DNA from: an uncultured Luteimonas sp.
Lineage (GTDB): Bacteria; Pseudomonadota; Gammaproteobacteria; Xanthomonadales; Xanthomonadaceae
Direction of reading: 5' to 3'
Assembly: GCA_938008415.1 (NCBI GenBank)
Contig: CALLKI010000026.1
Coordinates: 1 to 23,693, forward strand
DNA length: 23,693 bases
Shown piece after piece: positions 9,595 to 15,614 of the stretch; position 1 is the first letter of the stretch; each line of letters begins with the position of its first letter. The notes beneath the pieces are model-generated. The model was given only the letters and a program-made list of their open reading frames with translations, made no database searches and had not been told where the DNA came from. Made by a program: the position numbers and the translations under genes.

Positions 9595-9629
9595 AAATAC
9601 AAACGCCCCGGCCGGCAGGCACGGGGCGT
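9595..9629 (-). terminator. Terminator-like hairpin in the ydcH-like leader
   Basis: On the minus strand ACGCCCCG (9629-9622), an 11-nt loop and CGGGGCGT (9610-9603) form a perfect 8-bp stem, followed by TTGTATTT (9602-9595). The T tract is broken, so termination could be partial. It ends only 5 bp before the Shine-Dalgarno of the ydcH-like gene, so it could attenuate transcription entering that gene. Confidence 0.45.
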
Positions 9630-9926
9630 CATCGTGGGGTTGCGTCCGGACCGTCGCGGCGGGCTCCTCCGGGAACGCCGCGCGGACATGGATTGCGGCA
9701 TCTGGTTCCTTGGGCAGGGCTGCGTCGCTCATCGGTCCGGCTCCAGCCCGGACGGGCGGATCGGGAAAGGCCGCCGTCCGGGTATCCGACCCTACTCCTT
9801 CCCGGCGGGAGGGGCAAGGATCACCCGGCAAGTCCCTGATTCTCCGTACAGAAACGTGCCGGCGCCGGCGCGCGATGCGCACACATCGCAGCAACCCGTT
9901 GATTTTTTGCATTTTCATGAATCAGC
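9630..9926. other. Stretch without a convincing gene between the ydcH-like gene and the coiled-coil gene
   Basis: No frame here has recognisable homology. A minus-strand frame starting MSDAALPKEP (ATG 9732) has a GGAG 9 nt upstream. It runs in frame through the hairpin into the ydcH-like gene, so it could be a short leader or an N-terminal extension, but I do not support it as a gene. An AT-rich patch at 9900-9922 borders the hairpin at 9927. Confidence 0.4.
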
Positions 9927-9953
9927 CCGGGCCGGGGCCATGCCCCGGCCCGG
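9927..9953 (-). terminator. Strong GC hairpin after the exported coiled-coil gene
   Basis: This is a perfect 12-bp stem, CCGGGCCGGGGC / GCCCCGGCCCGG, with a CAT/ATG loop, 18 bp downstream of the coiled-coil stop. The minus-strand flank GGCTGATTCATG lacks a continuous T run, so intrinsic termination may be inefficient or Rho-assisted. Confidence 0.5.
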
Positions 9954-9971
9954 CGATGGCGGCAGGGCCGG

Positions 9972-10556
9972 TCAGGGCTGCTCGCCCAGGGCCTTGAGCA
10001 GCTCCTGCTCCTGGCGCTTGAGCTCGGCCTCGCGCTCGCGGGCCGCCTTGAGCCTGGCCGCCTCCCTGGCCGAGACGTTCTGCAGGACGGTCTCTGCCTC
10101 CTGGCGCGCGGCAGCCTCGGCCTCGGCCATCTGGCGCAGGCGCTCGGCCTCCTCCGCCTGGATCTGCGCCTGGATCCGCAGGCGCTCGGCCTCGGCCCGG
10201 GCCAGCGCGGCCTCACGGCGGATGGCCTCCAGCTTCAGCTCGTTCAGCTCCCGCTCGAGCCCGGCGATCTGGCGCCGCATGAGTTCGGTCCGGGTGGCCA
10301 GCTCGGCCGTCTCCACCCGCCATTCGGCCAGCTGCAGGGCGTCGGCACGCTGACGGCTGCCAGCCGTGGCCAGCGCGTCGACCGCGCGCCGTGCCTGGAG
10401 CCGCTCGTAGGACGCCAGGCCCGCGGCCGCGGCGTCGGCATCGAGCGCCTGCAGGCGCTGACCGAGCCGGGCCACGTCGGCATCGGGGTTGGCGGCCTGC
10501 ACGGCGGACGCCGCCAGCAGCAGGCCGGCAAGGCAACACTTCCACATCCGGCTCAT
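9972..10556 (-). CDS. Exported coiled-coil protein
   Basis: This 194-residue protein starts with a signal peptide: MSRMWKCC, a hydrophobic LAGLLLAAS core, and a cleavage-type AVQA/AN near residue 21. The rest is almost entirely charged helix with Ala/Glu/Arg-rich heptads, so it is predicted to be a periplasmic coiled coil. No C-terminal OmpA-type peptidoglycan-binding motif is visible, although some related proteins carry one. ATG 10556 overlaps the TGA of the upstream DUF4398 lipoprotein gene (ATGA), which implies translational coupling and a shared envelope function. I do not recognise a specific function. Confidence 0.75.
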   Translation of the reverse strand: MSRMWKCCLAGLLLAASAVQAANPDADVARLGQRLQALDADAAAAGLASYERLQARRAVDALATAGSRQRADALQLAEWRVETAELATRTELMRRQIAGLERELNELKLEAIRREAALARAEAERLRIQAQIQAEEAERLRQMAEAEAAARQEAETVLQNVSAREAARLKAAREREAELKRQEQELLKALGEQP

Positions 10557-10939
10557 TTCCCGTCCTCCCTGCGCAGGCGTTGGCGCAGTTCCTCGATCTC
10601 GGCCTGGCGCTGCGCCAGCTCCGCCCGGACCGTGGCCTCGTTGCTGCGGGCATGGGCAAGGTCCGCCAGCGCGGCCGCGCGGTTGGCCAGCACGCGAGCT
10701 TCCTGCTCGCGCCCCGCCGCGAGCGCCGCCTGGGCCGCGGAAAGGGCGGTACGGGCGCTGGCCAGCTCGTCGCCGGCGTACTGGTCGGCGTCGGCGTTCT
10801 CGGCGCGCACGACCGCCTGCTGGGCCAACTGGATCTCCCCGGTCGGGGGCGGCAGGCTGGCGCATGCCGTGAGCGCGAGCACGCATCCGAATGCCGATGC
10901 CTGCAGGATCGTACGGATTTGTGCGAAGCTTTGACTCAT
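10553..10939 (-). CDS. DUF4398-type lipoprotein
   Basis: This 128-residue protein has a lipoprotein signal peptide. The lipobox LTAC places the acylated cysteine at 26, followed by ASLPPPTGEI. The mature part is helical, with DQYAGDELASARTALSAAQAAL characteristic of DUF4398. This small envelope domain of unknown function is often encoded with OmpA-like or coiled-coil proteins. After Cys the residue is Ala, not Asp, so outer-membrane sorting is expected. ATG 10939 was chosen because the signal peptide begins there; an in-frame start at 11035 would put 32 unrelated residues in front. It is cotranscribed with the next gene (4-bp overlap) and divergent from pilU. Confidence 0.8.
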   Translation of the reverse strand: MSQSFAQIRTILQASAFGCVLALTACASLPPPTGEIQLAQQAVVRAENADADQYAGDELASARTALSAAQAALAAGREQEARVLANRAAALADLAHARSNEATVRAELAQRQAEIEELRQRLRREDGK

Positions 10940-10969
10940 AGGGGAAACCGCCGCAAAGGGACTTCGGTC

Positions 10970-10998
10970 ATTGTCATCGGCCCGGGACGGCCGTGCAA
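10970..10998 (-). promoter_or_regulatory. Possible promoter for the DUF4398 lipoprotein gene
   Basis: On the minus strand TTGCAC (10998-10993), a 17-bp spacer and GACAAT (10975-10970) give a moderate sigma70-like match. It sits 31 bp upstream of ATG 10939, in the 88-bp region shared with the divergent pilU. Confidence 0.35.
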
Positions 10999-11027
10999 CG
11001 CTCCTGCCAGGGCATTGGGGGAAGTCA

Positions 11028-12140
11028 ATGGACATCGGCTACTTCCTGAAGCTGATGACGGAAAAGAACGCGTCGGACATGTTCCTGACCACCGGCGCGC
11101 CGGTCTACATCAAGGTGGAAGGCCGGCTGTACCCGCTGGGCAGCACCGGGCTGCCGCCGGGGATGGTCAAGAAGATCGCCTATTCGCTCATGGACGAGGG
11201 GCAGGTCCCCCAGTTCGAGCGTGACCTGGAGCTGAACATGGCGATCTCGCTCCAGGACTCGGGCCGCTTCCGCGTCAACGTGTTCAAGCAGCGCGGCGAG
11301 GTGGGCATGGTGATCCGCGCGATCCGCAGCACCATCCCCACCATCGAGGAACTGCAGCTGCCGCAGGTGCTCAAGGACATCGTGATGACGCCGCGCGGCC
11401 TGGTGCTGATCGTCGGTTCCACCGGCTCGGGCAAGTCGACGACGCTGGCGTCGATGATCGACTACCGCAACTCGAACATGCCCGGGCACATCCTCACCAT
11501 CGAGGACCCGATCGAATACCTGCACCGGCACAAGAAGTCGATCGTCAACCAGCGCGAGGTGGGCCTGGACACCCACACCTTCCACAACGCGCTGAAGAAC
11601 GCCATGCGCGAGGCGCCGGACGTGATCATGATCGGCGAGATCCTCGACGCGACCACCATGGAGGCGGCCATCTCCTTCGCAGAGACCGGCCACCTGTGCC
11701 TGGCCACGCTCCACTCCAACAACGCCGACCAGACGATCGAGCGCATCCTCAACTTCTTCCCGGAGGCGGCGCACCGGAACGTGCTGATGAACCTGTCGCT
11801 GAACCTGCGCGCGGTGGTCTCGCAGCGGCTCGTGGTCGGCCTGGACGGCCGCCGCCTGCCCGCCACCGAGGTGCTGATCAACACCCCGGTGATCCGCGAC
11901 CTGCTGCGCCGCGGCCAGGTCCACGAGATCAAGCAGGCGATGGAGGACTCGCTGGAGGAAGGCATCGAGACCTTCGACCAGTGCCTCTACCGGCTGTACA
12001 AGGAAGGCCGCATCGACCGCGAGACCGCGCTGCGCGCGGCCGACTCGCGCGAGGGCCTCGACCTGAAGTTCAGGCTCTCCGAGGGCGCCACCGGCGAGCA
12101 CGACCCGTACGCGGACGTGTTCGACACCGGCACGACCTGA
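11028..12140 (+). CDS. pilU: PilT/PilU-family type IV pilus retraction ATPase
   Basis: This is a 370-residue cytoplasmic hexameric ATPase of the PilT/PilU branch. It shows an N-terminal PAS-like domain (1-100), Walker A GSTGSGKST (130-138), an Asp-box region LTIEDPIEY (156-164), Walker B DVIMIGEILD (198-207) with the catalytic Glu at 204, and the His box HLCLATLHS (222-230). The start is set by GGGGGAAG just before ATG 11028 and by the family-typical MDIGYFLKLM; an in-frame ATG at 10971 is less likely. In PilT/PilU proteins the segment after the catalytic Glu usually reads IRDxET. Here it is ILDATT. No pilT partner is adjacent, whereas pilT and pilU are commonly neighbours. PilU fits better than PilT, but a paralogue with another role is possible. 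Confidence 0.85.
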   Translation: MDIGYFLKLMTEKNASDMFLTTGAPVYIKVEGRLYPLGSTGLPPGMVKKIAYSLMDEGQVPQFERDLELNMAISLQDSGRFRVNVFKQRGEVGMVIRAIRSTIPTIEELQLPQVLKDIVMTPRGLVLIVGSTGSGKSTTLASMIDYRNSNMPGHILTIEDPIEYLHRHKKSIVNQREVGLDTHTFHNALKNAMREAPDVIMIGEILDATTMEAAISFAETGHLCLATLHSNNADQTIERILNFFPEAAHRNVLMNLSLNLRAVVSQRLVVGLDGRRLPATEVLINTPVIRDLLRRGQVHEIKQAMEDSLEEGIETFDQCLYRLYKEGRIDRETALRAADSREGLDLKFRLSEGATGEHDPYADVFDTGTT

Positions 12141-12144
12141 GCCC

Positions 12145-12178
12145 GGGCCCGCGCGGCCGGAACCCGGCGTGCGGGCCC
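12145..12178. terminator. Possible hairpin between convergent pilU and maiA
   Basis: GGGCCCGC (12145-12152) pairs with GCGGGCCC (12171-12178) across an 18-nt loop that itself contains CCGG...CCGG pairing. There is no T tract. The convergent location suggests a transcript-end structure, but the evidence is weak. Confidence 0.3.
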
Positions 12179-12185
12179 CGGAACC

Positions 12186-12848
12186 TCAGGCCTGCGGCGC
12201 GTCTGGCTGCCGCTCCGGGCGCGCCGCGTCGAACGCCGGCAACGCCAGGCAGGCCTGCTCGATCCGCACGATGGTCGGGTAAGGCGACAGGTCCAGGCCG
12301 AAGCGGCGCGCGTTGTAGACCTGCGGGACCAGGCAGCAGTCGGCGATCGTGGGCACCTCGCCCCCGCAGAATCCGCCGGTGGCGGGATCGTCGCGCAGCA
12401 TCGCCTCCAGCGCATCGAAGCCGGCCGCGATCCAGTGCCGGACCCAGCGGTCCCGCCCGCCCTGCGGCACGTTCCATTCGCGCTCCAGGTACTGCAGCAC
12501 GCGCAGGTTGTTGAGCGGGTGCACGTCGCAGGCGATGAGCTGCGCCAGCGCGCGCGCGCGCGCGCGGCCACGCGCGTCCGCCGGCAGCAGCGGCGGGTCG
12601 GGCCAGGTCTCGTCGAGATACTCGAGGATCGCCAGCGACTGGCTCAGCACCCGGTTGCCGTGCTGGAGCACGGGGACCAGGCCCTGCGGGTTCTTCGCCC
12701 GGAACTCGGCGCGGTGCTGCTCGCCGCCCTCGCGCACCAGGTGCACCGGGACGATGTCATAGGACAGTCCCTTGAGGTTCAGGCCGATGCGCACGCGGTA
12801 GGCGGCGCTGGATCGCCAGTACGAGTACAGGCACAGTTCTTCGCTCAC
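12186..12848 (-). CDS. maiA: Maleylacetoacetate isomerase (zeta-class GST)
   Basis: This 220-residue enzyme isomerises maleylacetoacetate to fumarylacetoacetate, using glutathione, in tyrosine/homogentisate breakdown. The N-terminal thioredoxin-like domain has YSYWRSSAAYRVRI (8-21) with the catalytic SSxxxR signature of zeta GSTs, then NPQGLVPVL and SQSLAILEYLDE. The C-terminal helical domain has the typical CDVHPLNNLRVLQYL. The start is GTG 12848, supported by AGGAGG (12862-12857) 8 nt upstream; an in-frame ATG at 12884 would place this Shine-Dalgarno inside the gene. A CG dinucleotide run (12548-12566) encodes the Arg-Ala repeat in the linker. No other tyrosine-pathway gene is in the window. 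Confidence 0.9.
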   Translation of the reverse strand: MSEELCLYSYWRSSAAYRVRIGLNLKGLSYDIVPVHLVREGGEQHRAEFRAKNPQGLVPVLQHGNRVLSQSLAILEYLDETWPDPPLLPADARGRARARALAQLIACDVHPLNNLRVLQYLEREWNVPQGGRDRWVRHWIAAGFDALEAMLRDDPATGGFCGGEVPTIADCCLVPQVYNARRFGLDLSPYPTIVRIEQACLALPAFDAARPERQPDAPQA

Positions 12849-12856
12849 GCCGGGTT

Positions 12857-12862
12857 CCTCCT
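12857..12862 (-). promoter_or_regulatory. Ribosome binding site deciding a GTG start for maiA
   Basis: AGGAGG on the minus strand ends 8 nt before GTG 12848. This makes GTG the likely start rather than the ATG 36 bp further upstream. Confidence 0.75.
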
Positions 12863-12920
12863 GTGCGGCATCGCCGCGATGCACGGGGTGGACACGGGGC
12901 AGTGCGGTGGCGACGGTCGC

Positions 12921-13688
12921 TCAGCCGTCCGGGTAGCCGGGGTCGCCATCGCCCTGGAACCCGTTGGCCCGGAAGGTGAGCACCAGGGTGTCACGGTGCC
13001 CGACGCCCTCGCCCGCCGGCTGGATCGGCGTGGTCTCGTGGATCACCCGCTCGTCATCCATGAACAGCATGGACCACGGCTCGAGCAGGGTGAAGCGCCG
13101 GCCGACCGGACCGTCGGCCTCGAACACGCGGGTCTCGCCGCCCTTGATGTCCTTGCGCGCGACCAGGAGCACCGCCACGAAGTCCACGCCGTCGCGGTGC
13201 GCGCCTTCCGGGGTCGGCCGGCCGATGCCACCGGTGGTGTCGATCCGGAACTGGTGGGCCTCGATGTACCAGGGCTGCTCGCCCTTGAGCGCCGAGCACC
13301 AGCCGGCCAGCGACAGCAGCAGCGGCCGCCACGCCGGCAGCGCGACCGTCTCCGGCCGGATCGGCTCGAACCAGCGCAGCATGCCGCCGTGCAGGGCGTT
13401 GTATTCCACGGACTGCCAGTGCGCGCGGTGCGGGGTCTGCTCCAGCGTCCCGCCCCTGGCCACGAAGCACGAGTGGCGGCGACGCCGGTAGCGGCCGCCG
13501 TCCTTGAGGTAGTTGTCCGGCGGCAGGTCGTCCCAGGACGGGACCATCGCCGCGAAAGCGGCCGGATCCACGCCCGCCAGGGCCGTGAGCGCGTCCGGCG
13601 CCAGCGCGGCGTAGCCGTCGCTGCGGACGTCGTCGAGCGCCCTGTCGAGGGGGGAATAGGAGGGCGTGAACAATCGGCTCATTGACAT
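12921..13688 (-). CDS. 2-oxoglutarate/Fe(II) dioxygenase, amino-acid-hydroxylase-like
   Basis: This 255-residue cytoplasmic protein resembles the 2OG-Fe_Oxy_2 family (PF10014), which includes L-isoleucine/leucine hydroxylases. The metal-binding facial triad is readable: H164 and D166 in PEGAHRDGVDF, and a distal His at 217 in ERVIHETTPI. HRDTLVLTFR (231-240) probably supplies the 2-oxoglutarate-binding arginine. VLLVARKDIKGGETRVFE is also typical of the family. The substrate cannot be read from sequence; a free amino acid or small metabolite is likely. ATG codons at 13688 and 13682 are both possible starts (MSMS). It follows the tRNA terminator, so it is probably transcribed on its own. maiA lies 72 bp downstream on the same strand. 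Confidence 0.82.
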   Translation of the reverse strand: MSMSRLFTPSYSPLDRALDDVRSDGYAALAPDALTALAGVDPAAFAAMVPSWDDLPPDNYLKDGGRYRRRRHSCFVARGGTLEQTPHRAHWQSVEYNALHGGMLRWFEPIRPETVALPAWRPLLLSLAGWCSALKGEQPWYIEAHQFRIDTTGGIGRPTPEGAHRDGVDFVAVLLVARKDIKGGETRVFEADGPVGRRFTLLEPWSMLFMDDERVIHETTPIQPAGEGVGHRDTLVLTFRANGFQGDGDPGYPDG

Positions 13689-13762
13689 CGGCGGATTCTA
13701 ACGCCGGCGGGGCCGGCGCGCCCCGGTTCGGCCCGCGCCTGCGGACCCGGGCCCGGAAAAGC

Positions 13763-13789
13763 ACAAGGCCCGCCAGTGGCGGGCCTTGT
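13763..13789. terminator. Perfect 12-bp terminator hairpin downstream of tRNA-Gln
   Basis: ACAAGGCCCGCC-AGT-GGCGGGCCTTGT forms a 12-bp perfect stem. The minus strand continues GCTTTTCC and the plus strand CGTTTTCC, so it could terminate in both directions. Its probable main job is to end the tRNA-Gln (and any rplM-rpsI read-through) transcript before the dioxygenase gene. Confidence 0.75.
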
Positions 13790-13798
13790 CGTTTTCCC

Positions 13799-13819
13799 GG
13801 CATCCACCGGATGGATGCC
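13799..13819 (-). other. Hairpin 10 nt past the tRNA-Gln 3' end
   Basis: GGCATCCA-TCCGG-TGGATGCC (minus strand) makes a perfect 8-bp stem between the tRNA 3' end and the terminator. It may protect or present the tRNA precursor for 3' processing. It shares CCGGATGGAT with the tRNA T-arm region (see findings). Confidence 0.5.
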
Positions 13820-13828
13820 GGATGGATC

Positions 13829-13903
13829 TGGCAGCCCCGGATGGATTCGAACCACCGAATGCCTGAGTCAGAGTCAGGTGCCTTACCACTTGGCGACGGG
13901 GCT
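13829..13903 (-). tRNA. tRNA-Gln(CUG)
   Basis: The 75-nt gene includes an encoded CCA. The acceptor AGCCCCG/CGGGGCT pairs perfectly over 7 bp. The D-arm contains GCCAAGTGGTAAGGC. The anticodon arm CCTGA-CTCTGAC-TCAGG gives anticodon CTG, which reads CAG. The T-arm is GGTGG-TTCGAAT-CCATC with one wobble pair. The GCCAAG...GGTAAGGCA body is typical of bacterial tRNA-Gln. It lies 47 bp after rpsI with its own -10-like box. Confidence 0.95.
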
Positions 13904-13912
13904 GTGGAACCA

Positions 13913-13942
13913 ATTGTAGCGCCATTGCGTCCGCAATGGCAG
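13913..13942 (-). promoter_or_regulatory. Likely promoter for tRNA-Gln
   Basis: On the minus strand CTGCCA (13942-13937), an 18-bp spacer and TACAAT (13918-13913) resemble a sigma70 promoter. The expected start is only a few bases before the tRNA 5' end at 13903. The spacer contains a perfect inverted repeat. Confidence 0.45.
13921..13940 (-). terminator. Hairpin just after rpsI
   Basis: GCCATTGCG-GA-CGCAATGGC (minus strand) forms a 9-bp inverted repeat starting 10 bp after the rpsI stop. No T tract follows (GCTACAATTGG), so it may be a Rho-type 3' end or a processing site between rpsI and tRNA-Gln. Confidence 0.4.
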
Positions 13943-13950
13943 GGGGCCGG

Positions 13951-14343
13951 TCAGCGCTTGGAGTACTGGGTCGCGCGGCGGGCCTTGTGCAGGCCGACCT
14001 TCTTGCGCTCCACCTCGCGCGCGTCACGGGTCATGAAGCCCGCCTTGCGCAGCTCCGGCTTGAGCGAGGGGTCGTACTCGACCAGCGCACGGGCGATGCC
14101 GAGCCGGATGGCGCCGGCCTGGCCCGTCGTGCCGCCGCCACTGGCGGTGGCGACCACGTCGAACTTGTCCAGCGTCCCTGTCAGCTCGAGCGGCTGGCGC
14201 ACGATCATGCGCGCGGTCTCGCGGCCGAAGAACTCCTCGAGCGAACGGCCGTTGATGGTGATGTTGCCGCTGCCCTGGCGCAGGAACACGCGGGCGGTGG
14301 AGGACTTGCGGCGGCCAGTGCCGTAATTCTGGGTGATAGCCAT
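13951..14343 (-). CDS. rpsI: 30S ribosomal protein uS9
   Basis: This is the 130-residue small-subunit protein S9, of full normal length. It opens with the family-typical YGTGRRKSSTARVFL and NITINGRSLEEFF. It closes with MTRDAREVERKKVGLHKARRATQYSKR, the basic C-terminal tail that reaches the P-site tRNA. It lies 3 bp after the rplM stop (TAA ACG ATG), the usual rplM-rpsI operon, and depends on the rplM promoter. Confidence 0.98.
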   Translation of the reverse strand: MAITQNYGTGRRKSSTARVFLRQGSGNITINGRSLEEFFGRETARMIVRQPLELTGTLDKFDVVATASGGGTTGQAGAIRLGIARALVEYDPSLKPELRKAGFMTRDAREVERKKVGLHKARRATQYSKR

Positions 14344-14346
14344 CGT

Positions 14347-14775
14347 TTAGATTTCCAAAACCTGGGGCTGCTGGGCGGCGTGCGGATGCTCGGGACCCCT
14401 GTAGACCTTGAGCTTCTTGAACATGGCCCGGCCCAGCGGGTTCTTCGGCAGCATGCCCTTGACCGCGATCTCGATCACGCGCTCGGGATGGCGCTGCAGC
14501 GCCTCGCTGAGCGTCTCGGTCTTCAGGTTGCCGATATAGCCGGTGAAGCGATGGTACTTCTTGTCGGACAGCTTCTTGCCGGTCACGGCGATCTTCTCGG
14601 CGTTGACCACGATGATGTAGTCGCCGGTATCGACGTGCGGGGTATAGACGGGCTTGTGCTTGCCACGCAGGCGGCGGGCGAGCTCGGAGGCCAGTCGGCC
14701 CAGGGTCTTGCCGGTGGCGTCGACGAGGTACCAGTCGCGCTGGACGGTCTCGTTCTTCGCGGTGAAAGTCTTCAT
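14347..14775 (-). CDS. rplM: 50S ribosomal protein uL13
   Basis: This is the 142-residue large-subunit protein L13. It has MKTFTAK at the N-terminus, DWYLVDATGKTLGRLAS, the central GDYIIVVNAEKI, and the conserved AVKGMLPKNPLGRAMFKKLKVY segment. The in-frame frame extends to 14979, but ATG 14775 gives the family-typical start and length. A good promoter lies about 90 bp upstream, and the leader contains a small hairpin (14810-14825). L13 leaders are autoregulated in enterobacteria; whether this one is cannot be told here. Confidence 0.98.
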   Translation of the reverse strand: MKTFTAKNETVQRDWYLVDATGKTLGRLASELARRLRGKHKPVYTPHVDTGDYIIVVNAEKIAVTGKKLSDKKYHRFTGYIGNLKTETLSEALQRHPERVIEIAVKGMLPKNPLGRAMFKKLKVYRGPEHPHAAQQPQVLEI

Positions 14776-14809
14776 GGCGCGATGGCTTCTCGGTACATGG
14801 TCGGGCTGA

Positions 14810-14825
14810 TTCCGGCGGGCCGGAA
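14810..14825 (-). promoter_or_regulatory. Hairpin in the rplM leader
   Basis: TTCCGG-CCCG-CCGGAA on the minus strand forms a 6-bp stem-loop inside the predicted 5' UTR of rplM-rpsI. It could take part in ribosomal-protein feedback, but no known L13 leader consensus was matched. Confidence 0.3.
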
Positions 14826-14864
14826 CTTCGCCTCGCGTTGTGGGTACGGCGGAAAAGAAGCGGA

Positions 14865-14893
14865 ATTGTACGAAGCCCGGACTGGCATGGCAA
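14865..14893 (-). promoter_or_regulatory. Sigma70 promoter of rplM-rpsI
   Basis: TTGCCA (14893-14888), exactly 17 bp, and TACAAT (14870-14865) on the minus strand match the consensus closely. The predicted start is near 14858, giving a leader of about 83 nt. A run of nine C (plus strand) lies 3 bp beyond the -35. Confidence 0.7.
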
Positions 14894-14966
14894 CTCCCCC
14901 CCCCTGCCCGCTGGCGTCGGGGGCCGGTTGGCGCGACCATTAAGCCCCCTCCCGCGAAGTACCGAC

Positions 14967-15614
14967 ATGACCGCCGCAAGCCGTACCCTCTCCCCGCTCG
15001 ACCGGCTGCTGGTCGAGGCCCAGCGCGCGCTGGAGACGGTGCTGGGCGAGCCCCGGGCCAGCCGTCCCAACCCCGCGGGCGACATCCCCGATGTTCCCCT
15101 CGACGAGGCCCAGCGCCGGCACGCCGCCGGGCTGATGCGGATCAACCACGTCGGCGAGATCTGCGCCCAGGGCCTGTACTTCGGCCAGGCCGCCGTCGCC
15201 CGGGAGCCCGGGACCCGGGAACACCTGCTGGCGGCCGCCCGGGAGGAGACCGACCACCTCGCCTGGTGCGCCGAGCGCCTGCGCGAGCTGGACAGCCGGC
15301 CCAGCCTGTTCAACCCGCTCTGGTACGCCGGCAGCTATGCGCTCGGCGCACTGGCCGGGCTGCGCGGGGACGGCTGGAACCTGGGCTTCGTGGTCGAGAC
15401 CGAGCGCCAGGTCGAGGCCCACCTCGACGAACACCTCGAGTCCCTGCCCGAGGGCGACCAGCGCAGCCGGGAGATCCTGCGCCGGATGAAGATCGACGAA
15501 GCCCGGCATGCCGACAACGCCGAGCGGGCCGGCGCCCGCGTCCTGCCGCAGCCGATCCCGGCCCTGATGGCCGCGGCCTCGAAGGTGATGAAGACCATCG
15601 CCTACCGGATCTAG
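14967..15614 (+). CDS. coq7: 3-demethoxyubiquinol 3-hydroxylase (Coq7 family)
   Basis: This 215-residue di-iron monooxygenase catalyses the penultimate ring hydroxylation in ubiquinone synthesis at the inner membrane. The ferritin-like ligand set is visible: E64 in RINHVGEICAQ, ExxH at 94-97 (EETDHL), Glu 144/146 in VVETERQVEAHL, and ExxH at 178-181 (DEARHAD). A hydrophobic segment, NPLWYAGSYALGALAGL (116-132), matches the membrane-contacting region. The start ATG 14967 is chosen because homology begins at the LSPLDRLLVEAQ region; in-frame starts up to 14838 run into the rplM promoter. It is divergent from rplM-rpsI. No clear Shine-Dalgarno is seen. Confidence 0.93.
   Translation: MTAASRTLSPLDRLLVEAQRALETVLGEPRASRPNPAGDIPDVPLDEAQRRHAAGLMRINHVGEICAQGLYFGQAAVAREPGTREHLLAAAREETDHLAWCAERLRELDSRPSLFNPLWYAGSYALGALAGLRGDGWNLGFVVETERQVEAHLDEHLESLPEGDQRSREILRRMKIDEARHADNAERAGARVLPQPIPALMAAASKVMKTIAYRI

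Noticed and set aside
9361..9918. A 185-residue version of the ydcH-like protein
   Set aside because: The extra N-terminus has no family resemblance and crosses a hairpin. A near-perfect RBS directs initiation at 9579.
11025..12101. A 358-codon minus-strand frame opposite pilU
   Set aside because: It mirrors the pilU coding frame and has no motif, whereas pilU shows Walker A, Walker B and the His box.
14024..15313. A 429-codon minus-strand frame spanning coq7 to rpsI
   Set aside because: It crosses three well-defined genes (coq7, rplM, rpsI) and the rplM promoter in other frames. It is a high-GC shadow.
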